Assembly (NCBI GenBank): GCA_964019055.1
Contig: OZ025206.1
Coordinates: 10,399,486-10,463,485, forward strand
Direction of reading: 5' to 3'
From: Anthopleura xanthogrammica
Taxonomy: Eukaryota; Cnidaria; Anthozoa; Actiniaria; Actiniidae
DNA: 64,000 bases
Below are positions 53,701 to 64,000 of the stretch, piece after piece (position 1 is the stretch's first letter; each line of letters opens with the position of its first letter). The notes beneath the pieces are model-generated. The model searched no databases. It was given only the letters and a program-made list of their open reading frames with translations, and was not told the DNA's origin. The position numbers and the translations under genes were made by a program.

Positions 53701-55907
53701 ATGACATCAGCAGCTCTCTTGCCATCAAGTGTCACTTGCCAGTTACTGGAAAGTGTTGATGAACCTCTGGGACATTCAGGAGGGTCACCTGTATTACAAA
53801 GAAATTAAAAAATTACATGTAAGTGATGGTCATCTAGTAGATCAGTTACATCTGCCCAGGAAAAACCTTAGGGCATTTCCATAGTAAAACATCATTTCAA
53901 ACCCCACATGGGATATTTTAGTATGCATAATAAATGAATAAATAATGCGTGCATGAAACAAGGATTGTTTTTGCCCTATTGATTTTCCACCAATCACAGT
54001 CAAGGATAAGGTCATTTGCATATTAGTTGCATCTCCTTCAGCCTTTGCACCTCTCTGTTATGCCCCTCAATCTTTTTCAAATCAAATCAAATCAAATCAA
54101 ATCAAATCAAATCAAATCAAATCAAATCAAATCAAATCAAATCAAATCAAATCAAATCAAATCAAATCAAATCAAATCAAATCAAATCAAATCAAATCAA
54201 ATCAAATCAAATCAAATCAAATCAAATCAAATCAAACCAAACCAAACCAAACCAAACCAAACCAAACCAAACCAAACCAAACCAAACACGCACAAGCCAT
54301 TTGAAATTTTGCTCAAATACTGATGTTACACCCAAGCTAAATTGGGCTATTAACTCAGCCCCTGACATAGTAAGGAAGGCATTTCAGACCATGTGTCAAT
54401 CATTCCTAGAGTATCATTTCTTTGTTTTTATGTTGTGGCCCAAATTGGAAACTAGTCATTTGTAACTGTATTTTGTTACCCACCTTAAATAGAGTTTGTA
54501 TGTATGATCATAGATAATACTTAGGCAGAGATGGTGGAGCCAGGGGGGGGGGGGGCTTTAAACTTTAAGCCCCACACTCTTTACTTTTGTTTTCTTAGTC
54601 TTAGTAAAAAAGATTCTAAGCCCTCCCCCCCCCCCAACTTTAAGATGTGCTTCCAAAGAAGACAAGGGAAAATCTGGACCATCCCTGATAAGACCAGTGT
54701 ATAAAAGTCTTACTCGCTATTTCCATGGTGGTGACATCAAAGCTTTGTTCACTATTTTTATCTTTGGTCTTCTTGATCCTTGACTTGGAATGATCTTTAC
54801 GATATGTAAAAGCCAACTCCACAGCTTGATCAAATAAAGCATAAACCAGTCCATTTTTATCGTAGCTTGTTGTTTCAATATATTTGTTTTGACACAAGCT
54901 TTTTGAAGTTTCATTAATTTCAGCTTCTGTAACTTGTCTCCTGAATTAAGAAAGAATATGAGTCAAAAAATAAGAAAGTTTGCTAGAGATACTTATCATT
55001 GGGAACTCCATAAAGGTGTTGCTTGGTTATGAGACTGAAAGCAGAGCCAAACAGTGTCATATTGAGTCTAAATCTTGTGTTTTTGTTATTGAGTATGTTA
55101 TGGGGGGGGGGGGGAGGGGTTGTAACCCTCGGCCCTCCCATCCCCCAGTTTGATCTTTGCAAGTACATTTAAAAAAAACAATGAGTGTGTAAGATTTTTA
55201 CTTGCGTGTAAGAAAGAATGGATTTACGTTTATAGACCACTCTAAAATGCTATTTGCAGATAACAGATAAACTGATGTAAGGTAAGAAAATATATCTGCA
55301 AAATACATGTATAAATCTCCCTGGATAAACTCTAAAACGTGTTATGCAACTCCAACCTAATACAGGTGGTCGAACTCGATATTTTGTTCTTGTCAACATA
55401 TTCAGCTCCAACACTGTGTCCATAGGGAATAAAATGCGGAAAAAATTTCAATCATTCTTAAAATATTCACCTGGATTTGAGATCAGCTTTGGTACCAACC
55501 AGCAAGACTGGAACCTGAGGTTCGTACTTCTTTATTTCAGGCAGCCATCTTGATGATACATTCAAGAACGACTGACGATTACAAATATCAAAGCACACCA
55601 GAAAAACATCAGCATCCATGTAGGCTAGAGGGCGAACATGATCATATCGTCTCCCTCCTCCAGTATCTGTGATATTAGCTCGAAACACGCTGTACATCAT
55701 GCTACGATCTCCCTTATTCTGGTAGATACTGGTGAGGTGAGAGGACAAGGATGTTGGCTTGTAGCTGTCCGGTATTTTGAAGTCTCGGGTAAAAAAACCT
55801 CCATTCTCAGATGTTGGATTAAATTGATGGCATTTTGATATTAAGGTTGATTTTCCTACTTCTGGATCACCGACTAACACGATATTTAGAGGTTTGTTAT
55901 AATCCAT
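50711..55907 (-). CDS. RhoBTB-like atypical Rho GTPase with proline-rich repeat linker and two BTB domains (5 exons)
   Basis: Exons 55907-55471, 54940-54714, 53788-51978, 51687-51442 and 51064-50711 join in phase to about 1024 aa. Exons 1-2 encode a Rho-type GTPase: P-loop GDPEVGKS, switch II DTGGGRRYDH (no catalytic Gln, as in RhoBTB), LVGTKADL. Exon 3 begins with BTB 1 (RAADVILKFSD, HAHKFVLALAS, then VLEWMYTGHLD), interrupted by a cysteine-rich insert. Next come 14 tandem units of about 21-25 residues built on RGHNQEQHGNIPMPPPLPP. BTB 2 starts near the exon end (PDLVLIVDDTHIQVHRVVLIS) and runs into exon 4 (VLEFMYSDRCT, MKLADWFDVPSLVNRCQEYI). Exon 5 starts YQELAKQRHARL, similar to the RhoBTB C-terminus, then diverges and contains a hydrophobic stretch. 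RhoBTB proteins act as cullin-3 adaptors and are thought not to cycle GTP normally. The exon 5 acceptor (CTTCAG|TATCAG) is a tandem NAG, so its start is uncertain. Confidence 0.82.
51205..51368. mobile_element. Probable MITE with ACCGCG ends, RhoBTB intron 4
   Basis: The left end ACAGGAACCGCGGAGGGGGA and the right end TCCCCCTCCC...GCGCGGTCCTTGT are imperfect inverted repeats about 160 bp apart, with C- and G-rich interiors. AATAATA-type sequence flanks both sides, so a target duplication cannot be told from simple repeat. Confidence 0.5.
52185..53155 (-). repeat. In-frame coding minisatellite (60-75-bp units) in RhoBTB-like exon 3
   Basis: Fourteen units, each a multiple of three bases long, so the reading frame stays open. 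The first is degenerate (AKGHNLVQHGN). Two shorter units (PPPLLP) recur at a regular interval, showing that blocks of several units were duplicated together. Each unit codes for a charged/polar segment (RGHNQEQH) and a PPPLPP proline core. Confidence 0.95.
54078..54287. repeat. Pentanucleotide satellite (CAAAT)n then (CAAAC)n
   Basis: About 31 CAAAT units switch sharply near 54233 to about 11 CAAAC units. It lies in RhoBTB-like intron 2. The sharp boundary indicates one T-to-C change that later spread by slippage. Confidence 0.97.
54320..54475. mobile_element. Foldback MITE (TAGACCTCTTTAGC family), decayed copy 4
   Basis: Contains TTACACCCAAGCTAAATTGG, GCATTTCAGACCATGTGTCA and GAGTATCATTTCTTTG, all matching parts of copies 1 and 2, but the ends are no longer well paired. 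It begins about 30 bp after the pentanucleotide satellite. Confidence 0.6.
54526..54687. mobile_element. Possible hAT-type MITE with CAGAGATGG / CCATCCCTG ends
   Basis: The ends CAGAGATGGTGGAGCCAG and CTGGACCATCCCTG are loosely inverted. Internal poly-G (about 54543-54555) and poly-C (about 54624-54635) tracts face each other, with AAACTTTAAG and CTTTAAG nearby. No target duplication was seen. It ends 27 bp before the RhoBTB exon 2 donor. Confidence 0.45.
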
Positions 55908-58168
55908 CTTCGTGCTGCATAGGAAAATAAAGAACTAAGTCTACTCACAAGTTCGCCACTCTAATATATATAGGGGGTAATCCCTAAAAATAGCTAGCCA
56001 ATCAGACGCCTTGATGTCATTATTTTAGGGGTTTCCTTAGAAAGTTGTCAGCCAATCACAGATCACGATCTCTGAAGTTCTTTCTTGATTCTCTCGCTTG
56101 AGTGCTTTCCGGTATTATGTATGTTGCTATAAAAAAATATGTATGTTATTATAAAACTAGACACTCTAAGAGTGCGAACTCGGGCTACATTATAGAGAGT
56201 ATCTAGTATATATATTTGCGACCATGGAATAGATAGGAATTGATTTGGCAGTCAAAAATGATATATATTGAATGCAGGTGTATTTTGAGCGCATCCACAC
56301 TGTTTAATACATAAATAAATGTAAAAGTAGATTATGTATTATAACCAAGGGCAAGTCGTCGTGATGTATAACAGCTGGGTGGGGTGGGAGATTGTAAGAG
56401 AAAAATATGTGACCATAAACATTAAAAAACATTTTAAATTCTAGTAAGGCATTAGTGTTACTGACTTGTCAACGCATATTATATTTCTACTTGACCTACT
56501 AGAGTACCTTTCAAGACTAGCTGATGAAATAAACATATCTATTTCAGTATCGAAACTGTTCGCTGCAAAACAAACGTTTTATCAATGTAAATACTCTTAG
56601 CCAAAATGTGTTTAACTGGTCATTTTTCTGGTTTTTGTTTTCTGTATTTTCATAAATGAAAATATTCAACAAGGAGTCTTGGCAGTTCGCTTTCTTGTAG
56701 ATCACTATCAGCTCGTCTGACTTCTACAAGTTCTTGGAGTCAGCTTTCATCAAAGCTTTGTTTGTCACTCGTTTTGTAGTTTGTCTCTCGTTCTGTAGTT
56801 TGTCTCAGTATTTTTTTTTTTTTTTTTTTGTATCTGAGATCTGGTAATAGCTAGGTAGTTTAGAGATTCTCTTAATCTATTTTGACTAGTTTGTCTAGTT
56901 CTACGATTCTCATACCGTAGTTTGCCCATAGATTCTCATAGATCCAAAATCGCTCAATAACAACTTTTAATGTGTGTCTACCACGTACGGCGTGTGCGCT
57001 GAGTGCCTCTGAGTTCATTTAAGCTCATTTGAGTACGTTTGTTTGAGTTCATTTGACTGTCTTTGGCATTGCTTTGAGTATTTTTTGCATTGTTTTTGCA
57101 TTTCTTTGGTTCGTTTCGAAACTGACGCTCGACATCATTTAGTGTGGGTCTACCGCGAACGGCGTGTGCATTTGCATGTGTATTGAGCGTCCCAGAAGGA
57201 CTCCATGATTTTCAGTAAATATTTACACCACGAGACAGCGAGACCTTCGAAGAGCAAAGCAAGTCACTTAATCAGTTACGTGACTACTGCTCATGCAGAG
57301 GAACACCGCTGACCGCCGAGCAGCGCAGGCTTACTTACTTCTAACATCGTCGATAGACTGATAGATAGAAAACCCAAACCTAGACTCGGCCTATTTTGCA
57401 GGTAGCCCGAGTAATTATTTCTTATTTTCATTATGGATGATTGCAAGAGCAAATATATTGTAGGAATGGTCGGTGCAACAGGAACAAACTGATAATCTTG
57501 ATTGTTAACAGGACATTTTTTATTTTACTTGTAGGAATATTACGAGATACTTTTTTAGGTATTTACCTGTTGTAACCGGAATTGTAACCGTAATCATACG
57601 TTGTTCTTACTTTTTTGAAGCGGAAATTGTATTCAAATTTCATTTTAACTTTACACTAAGCCTTCTCATCGTATTGCCCAATCATCGTAAGTCAGTGTGG
57701 ACAGAAATCGGAGGGGTGACGTCATTCGGCTTAGGAAAAACAAATTCCGGGTGCATGCAAAGTGAAAGAATTTAGTAGAAGAATTAGAGACTATGAATAT
57801 GGAAAGAGATAACAGCCTTTTGTGTAAACTCTCCTTGGTCCCCCCTCGTTAACAGCATTTTGAGGACAACATTTTTACCTTAGCGAGCTGTAGCGCGAAA
57901 AAGGAACACGTTGACCTATATCTATCTTCGTTATTTCAGTAAATCAATATGGAAGAGGTTTGCTACCATATATCGCAATTTAAACAAAATTCTATGTTCG
58001 TTTTCAAGATGTTCTTAAAAACGTACTGCAGAAAACTGTTTCCAGATCGATATTATGAAATAGGGTCCCGGCGTATTTTTTTTTTAAAAGGAAAGAATAA
58101 CGTTAAAATTTTAATGTTAGCAATGACTTCCTGAAAGTGTTGGGGCTTTGTTCGAAGCTCATGATTCC

Positions 58169-58288
<120 letters not shown>

Positions 58289-59362
58289 TGCTTTCGCACA
58301 ACCCCAAAAATGCCATAATTTACCGTGATCTAGTGCCAAAACGAACAGTTACCCTCTTTTTAATTTCATTTCCGGAATGAGTAGCATGTAGTTAATAACT
58401 GTGCGAAGTTTTATTAAAATTCTGTTCGGATCTATTACAAAACTCCAAATAAAATGTGTCTGTCTGTCTGTTGGTGACCACGAAGGTACGTTCGTTGCTA
58501 CTGGTAACGAATGAGGGAGGTAAAAAAGGTAAGCTTCAATTGATATTTTATATGGCTTTGGATTATTATCAAAACGCAGAAACCGATCAATAAATGATGT
58601 ATAGGAACCAAAGAAAGAACGGAAAGAAAGTGAACGAACGAAAGGATGAATGAATGAATTCTGCAGTTTCATTCTAAATAGCAGTGTATTTTAGTTCTCC
58701 CATGGATATTCTCTCCTTTTCCCAACTCAAAAAAGTAACGTTATTGTTGCAGCAAGTTTAGATTAGAATTACGACTTGACTAGTGAAGCCTTACGAATTT
58801 CAAGCTGGTAGTTAGCGAGTCGAGCTTATAGAGAACAAATATCGAGTGATGAACCGTTTAATGCATGGATTCATTCTGTTATATATTCGATTCATCTATT
58901 TTTATATATGTCAAATTTATCTCATTTTATTCGCTAATGCTAATCGTTTAACGAGTCCCAACACGGCTTTGAAATACTTGATTAAAAATCCGTAAATCTG
59001 AGCTGTGAAATTACGCCATTTCAATATTACAGGAATGTGTTTCAGCTCTTGAAATGAGTAGGATTTGTGACGTTAAGAAATCATTACTGCAATAATAATA
59101 ACAGTCAAAGTGTTTGTATCAAAAAAAGAGATTTTAATACCTCGAACGTAAGTAAAACCATACATGCATGAGAACAGACCGTGTGTTGGTATGGGGGTGT
59201 GGTATAACTGGCAAATCAACACACATGTAGTACCACAATCTGTAATGGATAGATTAGGCAGCTCACAGCCACTGGGCTGGAAATTGGCGGGAAAATGATC
59301 CCAATAAACCAGATGTTTGTAATAATTACTCTTTTTAGAAAAATTAAATTCTTCCCAAAAAC

Positions 59363-59370
59363 TATAAATA
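59363..59370 (+). promoter_or_regulatory. TATA box of the NAT16-like gene
   Basis: TATAAATA within AAACTATAAATACGGG. It lies 110 bp upstream of the chosen ATG (59480), which predicts transcription starting near 59393-59400. The longer in-frame stretch upstream has no ATG, so the TATA position and the start codon agree. Confidence 0.65.
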
Positions 59371-59479
59371 CGGGATTGTGAATGCTAACATAAAGAGGAA
59401 GCCTACTGAGTGGAAAAACAAAAACTCTGAGAAAAGGAATAACATTTTGGATTATTTTTTTCCGAGTCGAAAAGAAAAT

Positions 59480-60436
59480 ATGAAAGAAATTCTCGTCCGG
59501 CTTGCACGAGAAGATGACTTCAAGGCAATCGAAAATATGTCAAAAGGAATTTACGACGGACATGATTATTTTTTGTGTGTGTTCCACGAGTGGATTCGTA
59601 GCCCACAGCGACTGATCTTCGTGGCTGAGCTTGGAGGAAAAGTAGTAGGTTTGCGGGCAGTCAACATCGTTGATAATGGCAAGACCTTCATCAGTCAAGG
59701 CTTGCGTATTCACCCTGATTTCAGAGGTCAAGGATTGAGCTCTCGGTTGATATCTTCAGTCCATGAGCATATACGCTTGCATCATCCTAGCGTTGTGCGC
59801 GAACGCTTTACTACCAAGTCGGATAATATCGAGCGGTTAGCTATCCAGAAAAAGCATGGTGATAGAGCTGTCTTGGATCAGGATATCCTTGCTTTCTATG
59901 TTAACCAAGGAGAGATATCCCCAGAGGTAATGGATGGAGTATCCAGTGAAGCAACCATTAAGCTTCACCCGTACGACAAGAACCAAGTGTCCGAGGTACT
60001 TTTCTCCGAGACGGTGTCAAACGTTCTGTTCCAAGAATCTTGCCTGATAATAGATTGGGAACCCTTCGAGGTTCTACGATCAAATATCGATTACATCTTC
60101 CAGGACAGAGATTGTCTGTTTGCTGACCGAAGCCCAGCCGATGTCAGTTGTGGGGAGCTGCCGAAGTCATTTAGCCATGGTCGAATATCACCGCGCACAG
60201 ACTGCATCCATTGGGTGACTACTATCTACACTGATGACCCGGTACTGTACAGGGCACATGTACTACAGCAGTTGAAGTGCGCCATGGAACAAGTTCGTGG
60301 TAGCTTTATTTTCTCACCATTTCACGTGCCAAGCCAGTCGAGCGAGGGACGGCAGATTCTGAAGGAGGATTTGCAGCTTAGACCTGTGGAATTCTTCACG
60401 TTTGGTTTGAGACTTTTTGAAAAAGAATTTAAATGA
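59480..60436 (+). CDS. GNAT-family N-acetyltransferase resembling NAT16 / histidine N-acetyltransferase
   Basis: Single-exon gene of 318 aa from the ATG at 59480; the open frame extends 34 codons further upstream but contains no ATG there. The N-terminal GNAT fold runs over residues about 1-150: VRLAREDDFKAIENMS (strand 1/helix 1), LIFVAELGGKVVGLRAVNI (strands 2-4), and the acetyl-CoA-binding motif A with GLRIHPDFRGQGLSSRLI, where RGQGLS fits the R/Q-x-x-G-x-G/A loop. A second half of about 150 residues follows, ending VEFFTFGLRLFEKEFK. NAT16/HISAT proteins have the same two-part layout, and the fish enzyme acetylates L-histidine. Substrate here is inferred only from family resemblance. It has its own TATA box and no introns, possibly from retroposition or lineage-specific intron loss. 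Confidence 0.8.
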   Translation: MKEILVRLAREDDFKAIENMSKGIYDGHDYFLCVFHEWIRSPQRLIFVAELGGKVVGLRAVNIVDNGKTFISQGLRIHPDFRGQGLSSRLISSVHEHIRLHHPSVVRERFTTKSDNIERLAIQKKHGDRAVLDQDILAFYVNQGEISPEVMDGVSSEATIKLHPYDKNQVSEVLFSETVSNVLFQESCLIIDWEPFEVLRSNIDYIFQDRDCLFADRSPADVSCGELPKSFSHGRISPRTDCIHWVTTIYTDDPVLYRAHVLQQLKCAMEQVRGSFIFSPFHVPSQSSEGRQILKEDLQLRPVEFFTFGLRLFEKEFK

Positions 60437-61005
60437 AGAAATGAATGCAAGCGACAGAAGTGACTCTTTAACCACAGCTTGCAGAATGACAGCATGCTCC
60501 CTACCTAAAATAAGATAACATTTTAGTAATAATTACATAGGTTAAGACTAATTTTACTCTTGTGCTCCATCTACCTCTCCATACAAACCTATAGTCACTG
60601 TTCACATCCTTCACAGTTCCCTGCGCCATCTTGAAAGGTAGCCGTGCCTTTGCATCGAAGTAAGACATGAGGTGGCCTTGCAATTCCCCCAAAGAAGAAA
60701 ATTGCTATTCTTTCCTTCTCAATTCAGCATTGACAGCGTAAAAAAATTCTAAAAGCACTGAACCATGATTACATTAAAATCTGAATAATCAAAAATTCTT
60801 TTTATTTCATCTAATTACAAAAAGTGAAGAAATATATCACTCGCATCAACCTGACTGTTGGTCCTGTCTCCGATAAAAATAAACTAATACTGATAAGGGT
60901 TACCAATTCAGACATACCACTGGACCACTGGGCTATATTACAATAAATTTCAAACCAAATCTTTCTAAAACGTATCCACAGGGATCCCACAAGGTCAGTT
61001 TGTAG
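60437..61005. other. Intergenic gap between convergent NAT16-like and CFAP70 genes
   Basis: 3' flanks of both genes. A 60-codon minus-strand frame at 60501-60692 has no recognisable similarity and no supporting splice context. Nothing else is seen. Confidence 0.5.
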
Positions 61006-63937
61006 TTACGCCACGATTGGATTCCCAAACCCAACTCGTTCCTGGACGTCGTGGATTTCATGCAGTAGATTGTCGTCCTTAAGGTTGAGCTGCGGCAGAA
61101 AATTTGTAAAGTTATAGGCTGTTAAGGCGCGGACACACGGTGCAGCCTTGCACGCAATATTGCAGGCAATGTTGATGAAGAAGGATCGTTTTCTGCTTCA
61201 GCAACATTGTGTGCAACAAATTGCGTCGTATGACATGGCTTGCAGCATCGATTGCTTACATTGCACGCAAACGTTGCACCCTGTTTCAACTGGCGTGCAT
61301 AAAAAGGGCCATACAAATGCTGCATACAAATAGTCAAAACATTATGAAGCATTGGGGTGCATTTATTAGGAATTTTACAAGAGAAGTTCCTGGAGACACC
61401 AACTGTTGTTGGTATGGTAGTTTTCCCACATTTTTCGCATTACAGACCACGTGTCATTTCCTAGAATATCTTGATTTCTTCGTTTAACGATTGAACATGA
61501 GAAGACACATGAATATGCATACTACTAGTACGAAGAATCTTATTCTCATTACACGTGGTCTGAAATGGGAAAACATTACTACTAGCTAACTGAAAAGTGG
61601 TTACGCAAGGGTTTGAGCTCCAGCTTGTTGGATAAAATATGGCATACTATATCAATTACCTTGAGTGCATATTTGTAAGCTTGTTCTGCCTCAAGCTGCC
61701 TTGTCGTCTGAAATCAGAACACATTCTAACTTGGTTATCAGTTCACAAAATGACTCAAAAGATACCGGGTTTGTTACTAGGATTAGAGCAACACCTGACA
61801 CTCATCAGCCGGTGCTACATAGCAGATAATCAAGGATGGCACAGCGGTAATGCATTCCTCTCTCATGCACACCTGGGGTCTCACATGTGAGTAGAGTTTG
61901 TTTATTTTGCTAGGGTTCTCCATTCATTCGAAGGTTTTCTCCGGGTTCTCCGCTGTTTTCCTCCCCCCGCAAACCCTAACAAGCTAAATTCCAATTCAAT
62001 TTGTAAATTAGCCGTGCTCTGACTTTGACCAGCCCTGAGGATATTTAGTTTATCGATAAAATTTGAAGGATTCTTAAGGTGTGATACATACATTCAAACA
62101 GACGAGTGATAGATAGCCCCAAACTTCAGGATCTTTGTTGTTAAGGATATTTGCCTCAGATAGAGCGTCCTCTGCTTCCATCAAGTCGCCAAGCTGCGAC
62201 ATTAAAAGACAAAGGAAGGTCAGTAAAATGTCAACATACAGCTTACAAGTAAACAATAATAGCTTACCCTGTAAGAAGCAATGCCAACGCCAAGCCATGA
62301 TACACATGATGGTGATCTGACGCAGGCTTTAAGGAATGTATCTTTTGCTTGTTGAAACTGCAAGAGAAGTATTGTATCAGTTAACATAACCAGCACACTA
62401 GCCAGCCATCAAGACTATAGGTGCAAGGCATAGAGCAACCAGCTTTATAGCCTGAAGGAAGGGATTTTCTCATATTTCAAACAGATTTAAACCAGTCTTT
62501 TGGGAACTATTTTTCACCATTTTCTCCAAGAAGTAACTAGTCTCATTTCACTATTTCACAACTGCAGCACGATCATAAACATAAGCAGAATAGCAGACTC
62601 GATTGTGCATTGCTTATAAACAGCTCATATAACAATGTCTTTTTCCCCACCTCAGAAAAGAAAAACAACGAGTCTGACATGCCACTTTCAAAAGCGCAAA
62701 CCAATAAAAGTCAGAGCGCGCAACATCAATGCTCATAATGTCATGGACTGTTCACGTACGGCACGGTAGGACTTTATAGTTACCTGTCCTTTCTCGAGGT
62801 AAATAGACGCCAGTCTGAGGTAAATAGCATGCATATCTGAGGCTTCAGTAATGTAAGACAGTGTTCTTTCATAGTTTTCTCTGGCTTCTTCTGTCTTGCC
62901 CATCAAGTAGTTAAGATGTCCAATCAAGGCCCAGCAGTCTGGATTCTAAAGAGATAAACAGTCGAACACAGTTAGAGAGAGTCAACGACACCAATGGTGC
63001 TGTCCTGACCAAGACGAACTTCTTCTGACAAAGGCTAGTCTCTGTAGATTCGATTGGTCGCGAGGATGCGCACATTAGAAAGAACGTTGCATCGTAATCT
63101 TAAGATCGCGCATCACCTGGTGGTTTAGAACAATGGCTTGTCTTAGTTTATCTTCTGCTTCTTCATACTCCATCTGTTGGATCTTTAAACGGCCGAGGGT
63201 AATGTAGTACTCAGAACTAGGTTCACCTGAACAAGCTACAAGCTCGTGCGCCAAGGCTGATTCGGCCAACTGAAAGGAACATCATAAGATTGAATACAGG
63301 GGCGGATCCAGGGGGGCTGTGGGGGTTGCAACCCTCCTATGAGATTTTCGATTAGCTGGCTGACAGTGAGAGAATGATGGCTAACATAAATTAGGCGATA
63401 CTTTCGCTTTCATCGCCATCATACAACCCCCTGAATCCACCCCTGAAATATATGGAATCAAGGGATATGGAAGCATGTATCAATATGACACTTTTAGATT
63501 TCTGTGGCATTAATGCCTAATCTGAGTTACGAGACATAGTAGAAAATCAAAGGTATGGTTATATTCCGTTGTGCCACTAACCTGTAAAGCGTTAACTTCC
63601 AAGAGAAAAGTTGCAGTTTGCAAAAAGATTCCAACACTCGACTTGGTTTCTTGAGGTTTTACTTCTTCTACAACAACATCAGCGGTAACCTCGTCCTCTT
63701 GAACTACCGTCGCACTCTCCACAGCGCTTGCAGGAGCAGACCCTGGTTTAGAGGGTCCATTGAACGAGGAGGACTGAGTCTGTGGCTTGGATATACTCGG
63801 TTGTTTTGCTAGTTGCGTTTCCGTGGTGATGACGGTGGATGACCGCTGACCAGCTGTGCTTGGAGGCACTTCATCTTGTTTTTCTTGCTCGGTTTCTTGT
63901 GTTTGAGGTGGATCACCGTCGGCCGACGCATTATCGA
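61006..63937 (-). CDS. CFAP70: CFAP70 (TTC18), C-terminal TPR part; 5' end outside the window
   Basis: Exons seen 5' to 3': 63937-63582, 63269-63117, 62945-62784, 62357-62268, 62193-62092, 61707-61660 and 61089-61006, all in phase, ending TAA. The first visible exon is a low-complexity Ser/Thr/Gln/Glu linker. Then come tetratricopeptide repeats: [92 protein letters not shown] and [14 protein letters not shown]. The C-terminus [17 protein letters not shown] matches the family's conserved end. CFAP70 is an axonemal protein linked to outer dynein arm function in motile cilia. Partial only because the window ends; no breaks were seen. Confidence 0.9.
61120..61345. repeat. GGACACACG / TTGCA-rich inverted repeat, CFAP70 last intron
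   Basis: Contains GCGCGGACACACGGTGCAGC, TTGCACGCAATATTGCAGGC and later TGCTTACATTGCACGCAAACGTTGCACC. A related block, GGACACACGCTGCAAGGTG with GCCTGCAATATTACACAC and GTGTGTCCGCGCC, lies at about 40248-40321 in BTBD7 intron 4. It is a dispersed, partly palindromic family. Confidence 0.6.
61400..61590. mobile_element. Foldback MITE (TAGACCTCTTTAGC family), copy 5
   Basis: CATTACAGACCACGTGTCAT in the left arm pairs with ATTACACGTGGTCTGAAATG in the right, and GTAGTTTTCCCAC pairs with GGGAAAACATTACTAC. The centre has AACATGAGAAGACACATGAA as in copy 2. Intronic in CFAP70. Confidence 0.75.
61835..62065 (+). mobile_element. SINE-like retroposon, copy 4, longest
   Basis: GGATGGCACAGCGGTAATGC (A-box-like) and ACCTGGGGTCTCACATGTGA head a body with GTAGAGTTTGTTTATT, AGGTTTTCTCCGGGTTCTCC, AAATTCCAATTCAATTTG and GACCAGCCCTGAGG. 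It lies in CFAP70 intron 5 (between 62092 and 61707) and its 3' tail is nearly identical to the copy at 30335. Confidence 0.75.
63297..63445. mobile_element. Probable hAT-type MITE with CAGGGGCGGATCCAGG end
   Basis: CAGGGGCGGATCCAGGGGGG at the left and CCCCCTGAATCCACCCCTG at the right are inverted repeats about 150 bp apart; CAGGGGCGG ends are common in hAT MITEs. No clear 8-bp duplication. It lies in the CFAP70 intron between 63582 and 63269. Confidence 0.7.
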
Positions 63938-64000
63938 CTGGGGAGAAAGAATAACACCCTCTAACAATTGTCGACGGACATTTCTCTCTCTTCCTTCATC

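Noticed and set aside
54016..54465. KSNQI-repeat open frames
   Set aside because: Translation of the CAAAT/CAAAC satellite inside a RhoBTB-like intron.
59378..59479. Extended N-terminus for the NAT16-like protein
   Set aside because: The extra 34 codons start at a GTG with no ATG, and would lie upstream of or around the start site predicted from the TATA box.
60501..60692. Minus-strand frame with DAKARLPFKMAQGTVKDV
   Set aside because: It is short, unlike any family I recognise, lies beyond the CFAP70 stop codon, and lacks clear splice sites.

Overview
This is an AT-rich animal nuclear genome window. Genes are split by short-to-medium GT-AG introns, carried on both strands, and separated by intergenic DNA full of small non-autonomous transposons and simple repeats. 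The gene set (BMPER/crossveinless-2, BBS9/PTHB1, CFAP70, ZNHIT3, BTBD7, a RhoBTB-like GTPase, an intronless rhodopsin-family receptor and a membrane C-type lectin) is metazoan. Together with the repeat style, it best fits an anthozoan cnidarian such as a stony coral or sea anemone. That assignment is inference; no species-diagnostic sequence was seen.

Layout: (1) 1992-10421 (+), a 9-exon BMPER-like secreted BMP modulator with two VWC domains, a VWD domain and a TIL domain. Its introns hold a terminal-inverted-repeat element, a minisatellite and a hairpin. (2) 13296-27794 (-), PTHB1/BBS9 in 25 in-phase exons (858 aa). (3) 28164-29304 (+), ZNHIT3, head-to-head with PTHB1 across a 369-bp gap that contains an imperfect RFX X-box. 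(4) 30116-34991 (-), a type I membrane receptor: signal peptide, Ig-like domain, two C-type lectin domains and a transmembrane segment. (5) 37291-41726 (+), BTBD7. (6) 43966-45510 (-), a single-exon class A GPCR with a variant DRY motif. (7) 50711-55907 (-), a RhoBTB-like protein whose linker has been expanded into 14 proline-rich repeats. (8) 59480-60436 (+), a single-exon GNAT acetyltransferase resembling NAT16 (histidine N-acetyltransferase) behind a clean TATA box. (9) 61006-63937 (-), the C-terminal TPR half of CFAP70, continuing off the right edge.

There is no operon logic. Themes are two ciliary genes (PTHB1, CFAP70), two BTB-domain genes about 9 kb apart, and extracellular recognition or signalling proteins (BMPER, lectin receptor, GPCR). 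The most unusual items are the in-frame proline-repeat expansion and Cys-rich insert of the RhoBTB-like protein, the Ig plus double-CTLD receptor architecture, a 580-bp GC-rich nested palindrome in the lectin gene, two independent cases of exon fragments tandemly copied with their splice sites, and several palindromic transposon families present in multiple copies within 64 kb.

Exon boundaries were placed by hand from splice consensus, reading-frame continuity and remembered family structure; they should be read as models. Domain-family identifications rest on recognised sequence similarity, not on a database search.
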